Shown: in pieces, positions 25,518-33,415 of the stretch
Numbering within the stretch: position 1 is the stretch's first letter
How the letters are laid out: every line of letters starts with the position of its first letter
Source: Corynebacterium lemuris
Lineage (GTDB): Bacteria; Actinomycetota; Actinomycetes; Mycobacteriales; Mycobacteriaceae
Direction: 5' to 3'
DNA: 64,000 nt
Assembly: GCF_024919295.1 (NCBI RefSeq)
Contig: NZ_JANWTC010000001.1
Coordinates: forward strand, 62,001 to 126,000
The notes under the pieces: model-generated
Told to the model about the DNA's origin: nothing
Seen by the model: only the letters and a program-made list of their open reading frames with translations
The model's database searches: none
Program-made: the position numbers and the translations under genes

Positions 25518-26267
25518 TCAGCGGTCGAAGAGTGAGAAGACCCGGGTGGCGCCGCCGTCGATGAGCAGGTCCGCGCCGTTGACGTTCTTCGCGTCCTCGG
25601 AGAGCAGGAAGTTGATCATCGCCCCGATCTCCTCCGGCTGGACGATCTGCTCGGTGGGGACCTTGCGCTTGACCTGGTCGCGGACCTCCTGGATGACCAT
25701 GTTGGTGTCCACCACGCCCGGGCAGATGGAGTTGACGGTCACGCCGGTGCCCCAGAAGTCGATGAGCAGTGAACGGGTGAGGTTCGACAGGCCCGCCTTG
25801 GAGGCTGCGTAGCTGGGGTAGGGGTAGCCGGTGGTGCCGGCGATGGAGGAGATGTTGATGATCCGCCCCCAGCCCTGCTCCACCAGCTGCGGCGCGAATG
25901 CCTTGATCATCCGGAAGGGGCCGTTGAGGTTGATCTCGATGGCCCGCTCGAAGGAACCCTCCTCGTGGTCGGCGAGGTATTTCCGGTCGAGGATGCCGGC
26001 CGCGTTGACCAGGACCTGGATATCGCCGACGGATTCCTGGACCTGGTTGAGCAGACGTGCGACGGATGCGTCGCTGGTGACGTCGAGTTCGAAGGCGTAG
26101 GCGGATCCGCCTGCTGCGGTGATCTGGTCGGCCGCGGCCTGCGCCGCCTCCAGGTTCAGGTCAGCGCACAGCACGGTGTGGCCGGCTGCGGCGAGACGGG
26201 CGTTGATTCCCCGGCACATGCCGCCGGCGGCGCCGGTGACCAGGACGTTGAGGGAGGTGGGGGTCAT
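25518..26267 (-). CDS. Short-chain dehydrogenase/reductase
   Basis: 249 aa from the ATG at 26267. Classical SDR: cofactor motif TGAAGGMCRGI, structural NAAG, catalytic Ser in INISSIAG and YAASK, and a C-terminal GADLLIDGGATRVFS. The Asp after the second beta strand (LCADLN) suggests NAD(H). It starts 10 bases after the old yellow enzyme stop and is cotranscribed with it. It may oxidise a hydroxyacyl intermediate or an alcohol of the pathway; the substrate is not evident. Confidence 0.88.
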   Translation of the reverse strand: MTPTSLNVLVTGAAGGMCRGINARLAAAGHTVLCADLNLEAAQAAADQITAAGGSAYAFELDVTSDASVARLLNQVQESVGDIQVLVNAAGILDRKYLADHEEGSFERAIEINLNGPFRMIKAFAPQLVEQGWGRIINISSIAGTTGYPYPSYAASKAGLSNLTRSLLIDFWGTGVTVNSICPGVVDTNMVIQEVRDQVKRKVPTEQIVQPEEIGAMINFLLSEDAKNVNGADLLIDGGATRVFSLFDR

Positions 26268-26277
26268 GGTGGGTTCC

Positions 26278-27549
26278 TTATGTTCGGGAGGCGGTTGTCT
26301 GGCTGGTGACCAGCTCGCGGAGCTGGTGGAGGGAGTGCAGCCCGCCGGAGCGGGCCAGTTCGACCGGGTTCCTGGCGGACAGTTCCGCGAGGAGATCCTC
26401 TGCGGAGAGCGTGCCTGCTTCGATGGCGGAGCGCAGTTCCGCCCACCGGGCCCCCTCCGTGAGGGAGGGGTAGGTGATGTAGCCTTCCGCGCCCCCGGCA
26501 TAGAAGGTCCGCTTCTCCGGGGGATTGAGCGGGGCGCCCGTGCGCAGACGTTCCGGGAGGTCCGGGTTGGCGATGAAGGTGCGGCCGAAGCCGACCAGGT
26601 CCGCTACGCCGTCCTCGATCCGCTGCTGGGCGGAGGCGAGGTTGTGCTCGCCGGTGACGATCACCGGGCCATGGAAGAGGGCGGCGAGTTTCTCGGTGGG
26701 TACGGCGTCGGCGGCGACGTCGGCGGTGATGCTGCCTGCGATCTCCGGTTCCACCAGGTGCAGATAGGCCAGACCGTGACGGTTCAGGGAGGCCACGACG
26801 TGGCTGTGCAGGGCCGTTTTGTCCTCGTCGAACGCATCCATCCAGGTCGAGGAGGGCGACAGGCGCACCCCCACGAGGGAGGGGGGGACCCGGGTGCCGA
26901 CGGCGTCGAGAAGCTCGTGGAGGAAACGCGCCCGGTTGGCCGGGGAGCCGCCGTATTCGTCCCAGCGCTGGTTGGAGCCGGAGTTGAGGAACTGGTCGAT
27001 GAGGTAGCCGTTGGCGGCATGGATCTCCACGCCGTCGAAACCCGCATCCACCGCGCGGGCGGCGGCCTGCGCGTACTGCTCGATGACCTTCCGGATGCCC
27101 TCCCGGGAGAGCTGGCGGGGCGTCTCATAGGGGAGACGGTCCGGCTTGCGGTAGTACTGGTAGCCCTCGATACGCACGGGGGAGGGGGCGAAAGGCGGCA
27201 GTCCGTCGGGCTGGACGGAGGAATGGGACTGCCTGCCCACATGCCAGAGCTGGGCGAAGATCTTCCCGCCCTGCCCGTGGACGGCGCCGGTCACCCGACG
27301 CCAGGCCGCGATCTGCTCGTCGTTGTAGAGGCCCGGTACCCGGGGGTAGGCCACGCCCTGCGGTGAGACGACCACGCCTTCCGAGATGATGAGACCGGCG
27401 CCGGCACGTTGGGCGTAGTAGATCTCCATCAGCTCTGTGGGTACTCCGTCCGGGGTGGCCCGGCTGCGGGTCAGCGGTGCCATGACGGTGCGATTGCGCA
27501 GCTCAAGGGTGCCGAGTTGGAAGGTACTGAACAGGGAGGAGTTGGACAT
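26278..27549 (-). CDS. Old yellow enzyme-type alkene reductase with C-terminal extension
   Basis: 423 aa from the ATG at 27549 (MSNSSLFSTFQLGTLELRNR); upstream codons in frame overlap the operator. FMN-dependent TIM barrel: VMAPLTRSRA, AQLWHVGRQSH, VEIHAANGYLIDQFLN, and GFGRTFIANPDLPERLR. OYE proteins are usually about 360 aa, so the tail from about residue 365 (SLTEGARWAELRSAIEAG onward) is 50-60 residues longer than normal and looks helical. Such reductases reduce the C=C bond of enones. It is divergent from the TetR gene with operator-like site B between. Confidence 0.9.
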   Translation of the reverse strand: MSNSSLFSTFQLGTLELRNRTVMAPLTRSRATPDGVPTELMEIYYAQRAGAGLIISEGVVVSPQGVAYPRVPGLYNDEQIAAWRRVTGAVHGQGGKIFAQLWHVGRQSHSSVQPDGLPPFAPSPVRIEGYQYYRKPDRLPYETPRQLSREGIRKVIEQYAQAAARAVDAGFDGVEIHAANGYLIDQFLNSGSNQRWDEYGGSPANRARFLHELLDAVGTRVPPSLVGVRLSPSSTWMDAFDEDKTALHSHVVASLNRHGLAYLHLVEPEIAGSITADVAADAVPTEKLAALFHGPVIVTGEHNLASAQQRIEDGVADLVGFGRTFIANPDLPERLRTGAPLNPPEKRTFYAGGAEGYITYPSLTEGARWAELRSAIEAGTLSAEDLLAELSARNPVELARSGGLHSLHQLRELVTSQTTASRT

Positions 27550-27557
27550 GTGCTCTC

Positions 27558-27575
27558 CTAACGTACGATTGTTAG
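27558..27575. promoter_or_regulatory. Operator-like site B of the acyl-CoA cluster
   Basis: CTAACGTACGATTGTTAG is a partial palindrome with arms CTAAC and GTTAG. It lies 9 bases before the OYE start codon and about 110 bases before the divergent TetR start. It matches site C at 15 of 18 positions. Its place next to the TetR gene suggests autoregulation. Confidence 0.7.
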
Positions 27576-27683
27576 TACACCTTAGCGTCACCGAACGGTG
27601 CGCTATTGTCAATAGCGTGAGAAGAAAGAATCCACATTTCCCCGGAACGGGGGAAACCGACCCGACGATCAAGTGAGGTACGT

Positions 27684-28316
27684 ATGTCGCGCACGGGGAG
27701 AAACACCAAGGAAGTGGTCCGGGAGAGAGCTGCGGAATTCTTCTTCGAGAAGGGTTATGACGCCACCAATCTCCGCGAGGTCGCGGCAGCCTCAGGGCTG
27801 AAGATCGGAAGCCTCTACAACCACATCGCGAGCAAGGAGGACCTCCTGCTCCAGGTGATGGGCGGGGTCATCGACGACCTGGTCGCCGAGCAGCAGGTCT
27901 CCCTCCAGGTGGAGGGTGATGCCGTGGAGCGGCTGCGCTCGGTGGTGGAATGCCACATCCGCTTCCATGCGGGCCGGGCCAAGGAGGTCTACATCGGCAA
28001 CACCAACCTCCGGGCGCTCTCGGAGGAGGCGCGCCGGGAGATCGTGGCCAAGCGCACCGACTACTCCAACGTCATCGAGGCTGCGATCGTGGCGGCCGGT
28101 GAATCGGGGCTCGCCTCTGTGCTGGATTCCCGTCTGCACACCTACAGCATCCTCGCCCTGGGAACCCATCTGGCGGGTTGGTACCAGCCGGAGGGGCGTC
28201 TGAGTCTCGATGAAATCGTGGAGACCTACACCAAGTTCGTGTTGCGCGAACTGAAGGTCGAGGATGCTGACGAGCGGGTGGACGCGGCGTCACGTTCCCG
28301 GAAAGTCGCATCATAA
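27684..28316 (+). CDS. TetR-family repressor of the acyl-CoA cluster
   Basis: 210 aa. The helix-turn-helix spans about residues 8-55 (FFFEKGYDATNLREVAAASGLKIGSLYNHIASKEDLL). The C-terminal domain resembles the TetR_C family of BkaR/FadR-like lipid regulators (ECHIRFHAGRAKEVYIGNTNLRAL). In mycobacteria BkaR (Rv2506) represses an equivalent set (acyl-CoA ligase, carboxylase, dehydrogenase, MaoC, CitE), so this is probably its functional counterpart, with an acyl-CoA as likely inducer. Three similar operator-like sites at 23385, 27558 and 28439 support control of all three promoters. A terminator follows at 28352. Confidence 0.88.
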   Translation: MSRTGRNTKEVVRERAAEFFFEKGYDATNLREVAAASGLKIGSLYNHIASKEDLLLQVMGGVIDDLVAEQQVSLQVEGDAVERLRSVVECHIRFHAGRAKEVYIGNTNLRALSEEARREIVAKRTDYSNVIEAAIVAAGESGLASVLDSRLHTYSILALGTHLAGWYQPEGRLSLDEIVETYTKFVLRELKVEDADERVDAASRSRKVAS

Positions 28317-28351
28317 CGCCAGACTTGAACGACGTTTAACAATACCGCCGT

Positions 28352-28382
28352 GGGCGGGGTGGGATGCTCACCCCGCCCTTTT
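28352..28382 (+). terminator. Rho-independent terminator of the TetR gene
   Basis: GGGCGGGGTG (28352-28361) pairs perfectly with CACCCCGCCC (28369-28378) over a 7-base loop, followed by TTTT. It separates the TetR gene from the acyl-CoA ligase promoter. Confidence 0.88.
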
Positions 28383-28438
28383 CCATGACCAGTTTCACTG
28401 CCCCTCTTGCGTGAGACACGGACCACAGCCTAGACTCG

Positions 28439-28456
28439 CTTACGAACGATCGTTAG
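28439..28456. promoter_or_regulatory. Operator-like site C of the acyl-CoA cluster
   Basis: CTTACGAACGATCGTTAG contains the perfect inner palindrome AACGATCGTT. It lies 66 bases before the acyl-CoA ligase start, next to an AT-rich stretch (TTTTAAAAA). It shares 15 of 18 positions with site B. Confidence 0.7.
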
Positions 28457-28522
28457 TTTTAAAAAGTGATCCTCGTATCCCCGCGGTCCACCCGCCGGGA
28501 ACACAGCAGAGAAGGGGCAGCG

Positions 28523-30097
28523 ATGCGGACCATCGGAGACTGGTTGCACCTCCATCAGCGCCAACGACCGGCGAAGGAGGCACTCGTGGGCGTCGACGGA
28601 CGGCGCACCTACGGGGAATTAGCGGAACGATCCTGGGCCCTCGGGCGTGGACTGCGGAGCCTGGGTGCACAGCCCGGCAGCCACATCGGCGTCCTGGCGG
28701 CCAACACCGTCTACAACGCCGAGATGTTCTTCTCCATCGCCGCCACCGGCGGCGTCTACGTCGCCTACAACTGGCGCTGGACTGAACTGGAGCTGGCCGA
28801 GGGCATCGAGGAGACCGGCGCCGGGATCATCCTGGTCGAGGAGCAGTTCCTCGGACTCCTCGAGGGCGCACTCGAGATCTACGGCCGCACCCACGACGAG
28901 CTGCCCACCGTCATCGTCCAGGGCACCCAGACCGACAACCTGCGGCAGGGGAGTGGCCCCCTCACCGACCAGGCCACCCTGGACTCGCCGCTGTGCATCA
29001 TCTACACCGGCGGCAGCACCGGAAAATCCAAGGGCGTCGTCCTCTCCCACCGCGCCGCCGTATCCAACGCCTTCAACGAACTGGTCGACTGCCAGCTGGG
29101 TTCCCGGCCCCACGAGCGCGGACTCATCGTCACCCCGCTGTTCCACTCCGCCGGGCTGCTGTGCTGGCTCGTCTCCCACTTCGTCGGCGGGGCCACCAGC
29201 GTCCTGGCCCCGAAATTCGACGCCGAATCGCTGGTCGACTGGGTGGGCCGGGAGAAGATCACCAACACCTTCATGATCCCGAACATGATGCGCAAGATGA
29301 TGGACAACGGTGTGCTCGCCGATCCGGTCTTCCGGCAGAACCTGCGGGCCCTGCACACCGGTGCGGGCCTGCTGCGGATGCCCGACAAGGAACTCTTCGC
29401 CGATATGCTGCCGGGCACCGACCTCTACTACCGCTACGGCCTCACCGAGGCCGGCCCTATGGTCACCCGCCTGCGTCCGGAGGACATGTTCGACCCCGAG
29501 GTCGACGGCTCCATCGGCCAGGAGTACTTCATGGCCGAGGTGCAGTTGCAGGACCCGGACGGCCGCCCCACCCCGGTCGGCGAACTCGGTGAGATCTGCG
29601 TCCGCGGCCCGTCGCTGATGTCCGGCTACTACGGCCGCCCCGAGCAGACCGCCGAGGCACTGCAGAACGGCTGGCTGCGCACGGGCGATGTGGCCACGAA
29701 GAACGACCGCGGCTACTACTTCTTCCGTGACCGGCTCAAGGAGATGATCAAGACCGGCGGCGAGAACGTCTACGCCGCAGAGGTCGAGCAGGCCCTGCAC
29801 ATGCACCCGGCTGTCCTCGAGGCGGCGGTGGTCGGGGTGCCGGACCTCAAATGGGACGAGGAGGTCCGCGCGGCCATCGTCCTGCGCAGCGAGATCGCCG
29901 CCACCCAGGAGGAACTCTCCACCTTCCTGCGCACCCAGCTGGCCGGCTACAAGATCCCCAAGCAGATGGTCTTCCTCCAGCCGGAGGAACTGCCCCGCTC
30001 CGCCGCGGGCAAACTGCGCAAGGCCACGCTCAAGCAGAACCTCGGCTGGGCCAGCCCCGATCCGGCGGCCCGGACCACCAAGACAGAGACCTTCTGA
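28523..30097 (+). CDS. Acyl-CoA synthetase (AMP-forming)
   Basis: 524 aa from the ATG at 28523 with GAAGGGG as ribosome site. ANL superfamily: P-loop-like YTGGSTGKSKGVVLSH, YRYGLTEAGP, GWLRTGDVATKNDRGYYFF, KTGGENVYAAEVE and the catalytic Lys in RSAAGKLRK. It activates a carboxylic acid to its CoA thioester at the entry of the pathway. The mycobacterial counterpart by position would be FadD35. It is the first gene of the plus-strand operon ligase, carboxylase alpha, CitE-like lyase, MaoC. Confidence 0.93.
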   Translation: MRTIGDWLHLHQRQRPAKEALVGVDGRRTYGELAERSWALGRGLRSLGAQPGSHIGVLAANTVYNAEMFFSIAATGGVYVAYNWRWTELELAEGIEETGAGIILVEEQFLGLLEGALEIYGRTHDELPTVIVQGTQTDNLRQGSGPLTDQATLDSPLCIIYTGGSTGKSKGVVLSHRAAVSNAFNELVDCQLGSRPHERGLIVTPLFHSAGLLCWLVSHFVGGATSVLAPKFDAESLVDWVGREKITNTFMIPNMMRKMMDNGVLADPVFRQNLRALHTGAGLLRMPDKELFADMLPGTDLYYRYGLTEAGPMVTRLRPEDMFDPEVDGSIGQEYFMAEVQLQDPDGRPTPVGELGEICVRGPSLMSGYYGRPEQTAEALQNGWLRTGDVATKNDRGYYFFRDRLKEMIKTGGENVYAAEVEQALHMHPAVLEAAVVGVPDLKWDEEVRAAIVLRSEIAATQEELSTFLRTQLAGYKIPKQMVFLQPEELPRSAAGKLRKATLKQNLGWASPDPAARTTKTETF

Positions 30098-30129
30098 TCC
30101 CCACCTATCCCTCATTAGGAGACACAGAG

Positions 30130-31926
30130 ATGTTCAACAAGATCCTGATCGCCAACCGCGGCGAGATCGCGGTGCGGATCATGACGACCTGCGCCGACCT
30201 TGGCATCAAGACCGTGGCCGTGTACTCGGCGGCGGACAGCGAGTCCCTGCACGTCCGGCGCGCCGACGAGGGCGTCAACCTCGGTGACGGCCCCTCGAGC
30301 GAGAACTACCTCAACATCCCCGCCATCATCGACGCCGCCGTCAAGACCGGTGCGGAGGCCATCCACCCCGGCTACGGCTTCCTCGCGGAGAACGCCGGTT
30401 TCGCCCGCGCCGTCGCCGAGGCCGGCCTGGTGTTCATCGGCCCCTCCGGTGACGCCATCTCCGCCATGGGCGAGAAGGTGACCGCCCGTGAGCTGGCCAT
30501 CGCCGCCGAGGTGCCGCTGGCACCGGGTTCCGACGGCGCCATCGACGGTGTCGAGCAGGTCCTGAGCTTCGGCGCGGAGCACGGCTACCCGGTGCTGGTG
30601 AAGGCCTCCCACGGCGGCGGCGGGCGAGGCATGCGCCGCATCAACTCCGCAGAGGAGGCTGCCGAGGCCGTGGCCGCTGCCGAGCGCGAGGCGGCAGCCG
30701 CCTTCGGAAACAGTGAGATCTACCTGGAGCGCTACCTCACCAACGCACGCCACGTGGAGGTCCAGGTCTTCGCGGACACCCACGGCAACGCCGTCTACTT
30801 CGGCGACCGCGACTGCTCCGTCCAGCGCCGCCACCAGAAGCTCATCGAGGAGGCGCCGGCCCCCGGCCTGAGCGAGAAGATGCGTCAGGACATGGGTGAG
30901 GCGGCCGTCCGCCTGGCCCGCCGGGTCGGCTATGTCGGTGCCGGCACCGTCGAGTTCCTCGTCGAGGGCGAGAAGTTCTTCTTCCTGGAAATGAACACCC
31001 GCATCCAGGTCGAGCACCCCGTCACCGAGCTGGTGCAGGGCCTGGACCTGATCGCCGAGCAGATCCGCGTGGCCGCCGGCCAACCGCTCTCCGTCACCGA
31101 ATCGGGCCTGCCCCCGCGCGGTGCCGCCATCGAGGCCCGCATCAACGCCGAGGACATCAACGGCGGCCGCTTCGTGCCCACCCCGGGCAGGATCACCACC
31201 CTCAAGGTGCCCACCCAGCCGGGCCTGCGCTTCGACACCGGCTTTGAGGCCGGCGATGAGGTCCTGCCCTACTACGACAGCCTCATCGGCAAACTCATCG
31301 CCTGGGGCCCGGACCGCGAGGCCGCCATCAACCGCCTCAGCCGGGCGCTCGACGAACTGGACATCCAGGGTGTGAAGACCACCGCCCCGGCCGCCAAGCT
31401 CGTCCTCGAGCACGAGGACTTCCGCTCCACCCGCTTCAACACCCTGTGGCTCGAATCCACCGTGGAATTCCCCGACGTCGCCGTCGAGGCCGAGGACGAG
31501 GAGGACGAGGGGGAGGAGCTGCTCGCCCGCAACGAGGTCGAGGTCGGCGGCCGTTTCTACGCCATCCCTTACTTCACCGAGGCCGTCCCCGGCGCGCCCG
31601 TGGCCGCCGGTGCGGCACCGGCCGAGGCACCGGTCAACGGTGGCGCGGGCCGACCGCGCACGGGCGGGGGGCGTCGAAAATCGAAGAAGGCCTTCGACGG
31701 CACCGTCAAGGCCCCCATGCAGGGCACGATCGTGCAGATCAAGGTGAGCGCCGGCCAGCAGGTCAGCGCCGGTGACCTCCTCTTCGTCCAGGAGGCCATG
31801 AAGATGGAGAACCCCATCACCGCCCCCGCCGACGGCACGGTCGGCGAGATCCTGGTCAGCCTCGGCGAATCCCTCGCCGCCGGCGCTGCCCTGACCACCC
31901 TGGAACTGGAGAAGGTGAACGCATGA
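30130..31926 (+). CDS. Acyl-CoA carboxylase alpha subunit (biotin carboxylase plus BCCP)
   Basis: 598 aa. The biotin carboxylase domain covers about residues 1-450: KILIANRGEIAVRIM, the ATP-grasp Gly loop SHGGGGRGMRR, FLEMNTRIQVEHPVTE. After an acidic linker (EDEEDEGEEL) the C-terminal biotin carrier domain has QEAMKMENP with the biotinylated Lys at residue 558. It carboxylates its own biotin for transfer by the beta subunit at 23457. The gap to the ligase gene is 32 bases, and the stop overlaps the next start by 4 bases. Confidence 0.94.
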   Translation: MFNKILIANRGEIAVRIMTTCADLGIKTVAVYSAADSESLHVRRADEGVNLGDGPSSENYLNIPAIIDAAVKTGAEAIHPGYGFLAENAGFARAVAEAGLVFIGPSGDAISAMGEKVTARELAIAAEVPLAPGSDGAIDGVEQVLSFGAEHGYPVLVKASHGGGGRGMRRINSAEEAAEAVAAAEREAAAAFGNSEIYLERYLTNARHVEVQVFADTHGNAVYFGDRDCSVQRRHQKLIEEAPAPGLSEKMRQDMGEAAVRLARRVGYVGAGTVEFLVEGEKFFFLEMNTRIQVEHPVTELVQGLDLIAEQIRVAAGQPLSVTESGLPPRGAAIEARINAEDINGGRFVPTPGRITTLKVPTQPGLRFDTGFEAGDEVLPYYDSLIGKLIAWGPDREAAINRLSRALDELDIQGVKTTAPAAKLVLEHEDFRSTRFNTLWLESTVEFPDVAVEAEDEEDEGEELLARNEVEVGGRFYAIPYFTEAVPGAPVAAGAAPAEAPVNGGAGRPRTGGGRRKSKKAFDGTVKAPMQGTIVQIKVSAGQQVSAGDLLFVQEAMKMENPITAPADGTVGEILVSLGESLAAGAALTTLELEKVNA

Positions 31927-32819
31927 AACCCGTGAGATCCCTGCTGTTCGTCCCCGGACACAAGAAGGACTGGATCCGCAAGGCACTGGCCTCCGAGGCC
32001 GACGCCATCATCATCGATCTGGAGGACGCCGTCCCCCAGGAGGACAAGGCGCTGGCCCGCAGCAACGCCCGCGAGATCCTCGCCGAGACCGCCGGCACCG
32101 GCGCCACCGTCCTCATCCGGCCCAACGCACTCGACACCGACCACTTCGGTGCCGACGTCGCCGCGGTGGTCCGCGACGGACTGACCGCCCTGCTGCTGCC
32201 CAAGCTGTTCAGCCGCGATGACGTGGTGCGTTTCGACGCCCTCGTCACCGCCGCCGAGATCGCCAACGGCGTCCCCCGCGGGCAGGTCGAGCTCATGCCC
32301 TCCCTGGAGACGGCGGCCTCGATCAACAAGGTCGACGAGATCCTCGCCGGCCCCCGCGTCGGCGGCATCATGGCCGCCGCCGCGAAGGACGCCGACGTCT
32401 CCCGCGAGGTCGGTTTCACGTGGACCGCCGAAGGTCTGGAGACGCTCCACCTGCGCAGCAAGGTCGTCCTCGCCGCCCGTTCGGCCGGTATCCGCTGCAT
32501 CGTCCTGGGTCTGTGGCAGGAGGTCCGCAACCTCGACGGCCTGCGCACCTTCGCCCAGGACAACAACCGGCTCGGCTACACCGGGCAGGTGCTCATCCAC
32601 CCCTCCCATGCCCCCGTGGCCAACGAGGAGTACGGGCTCTCGGAACGGCAGATCGCCTACTACCGCGGCCTGATCGCCGCCTTCGAGAAGGCCACCGAAG
32701 AAGGTCACGGCGCCGTCTCCTACGAGGGTGACCACATCGACCTGGCCCACGCCAACCACGCCCGCGAGGCACTCGCCGTCGCCGGCATCTCCACCGAACT
32801 CATCACTGAAGGAGCCTGA
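31923..32819 (+). CDS. CitE-like beta-hydroxyacyl-CoA lyase
   Basis: 298 aa, HpcH/HpaI-superfamily TIM barrel of the CitE type: LLFVPGHKKDWIRKAL, ADAIIIDLEDAVP with metal-binding Glu/Asp, RPNALDT, ELMPSLETAASI, and TGQVLIHPSHAP. The mycobacterial homologue Rv2498c cleaves 3-hydroxy-3-methylglutaryl-CoA and citramalyl-CoA, placing this step at the end of leucine or itaconate breakdown. It uses no cofactor beyond Mg2+. The start codon is within the carboxylase stop overlap. The assignment to this particular reaction is by context. Confidence 0.9.
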   Translation: MKPVRSLLFVPGHKKDWIRKALASEADAIIIDLEDAVPQEDKALARSNAREILAETAGTGATVLIRPNALDTDHFGADVAAVVRDGLTALLLPKLFSRDDVVRFDALVTAAEIANGVPRGQVELMPSLETAASINKVDEILAGPRVGGIMAAAAKDADVSREVGFTWTAEGLETLHLRSKVVLAARSAGIRCIVLGLWQEVRNLDGLRTFAQDNNRLGYTGQVLIHPSHAPVANEEYGLSERQIAYYRGLIAAFEKATEEGHGAVSYEGDHIDLAHANHAREALAVAGISTELITEGA

Positions 32820-32820
32820 C

Positions 32821-33318
32821 ATGCCCGGAATGTACTACGAGGATTTCACCGTCGGCGAGGTCCTGCGCCACGAGGTCACCCGCACCGTGACCGAAACCGA
32901 CAACCTGCTCATCACCACCCTGACTATGAACGTCCAGCCCCTGCATCTCGACGCCGAATTCGCCGCCGAGAGCATGTACGGCCGCCAGATCGTCAACAGC
33001 ATCTTCACCCTCGGCGTGGTCACCGGCATCCCGGTCCAGCAGACCACCCTCGGCACCACCCTGGGCAACCTCGGCTTCCGCGAGATCGAATTCCCCAAGC
33101 CGGTCTTCTTCGGCGACACCCTCCGCGTGGAGACCGAGGCCCTGGACAAGCGCGTCTCCAAGTCCCGCCCCGAGACCGGCATCGTCGGTATCGAACACCG
33201 CGGCTACAACCAGAACGATGAACTCGTCTGCGTGGTCCGCCGCACTGCCCTGATGAAGCGCCGCCCCGGCGCCGTCGAGGAAACCCAGCTCGAGACCACC
33301 GCAGCCTCTGCCCAGTAG
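32821..33318 (+). CDS. MaoC-family enoyl-CoA hydratase
   Basis: 165 aa from the ATG at 32821, one base after the CitE stop, with GAAGGAG upstream. MaoC hotdog: MYYEDFTVGEVLRHEVTRTVTETD, PLHLDAEFAAES, and FPKPVFFGDTLRVETE. In mycobacteria the equivalent Rv2499c hydrates the 3-methylglutaconyl/itaconyl-CoA type intermediates just before the CitE lyase step, so a hydratase between carboxylation and cleavage is inferred here. It is distinct from the other MaoC protein at 22804. Confidence 0.9.
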   Translation: MPGMYYEDFTVGEVLRHEVTRTVTETDNLLITTLTMNVQPLHLDAEFAAESMYGRQIVNSIFTLGVVTGIPVQQTTLGTTLGNLGFREIEFPKPVFFGDTLRVETEALDKRVSKSRPETGIVGIEHRGYNQNDELVCVVRRTALMKRRPGAVEETQLETTAASAQ

Positions 33319-33415
33319 GGCCTCTGTTCCACCCGCCCCGCCAGTGACGGGCCCCGCGCCCAGAAAGCTACACAACATCTCCTGAAGTTCTCCTCGACAC
33401 AAGGAACGAGGCCCC

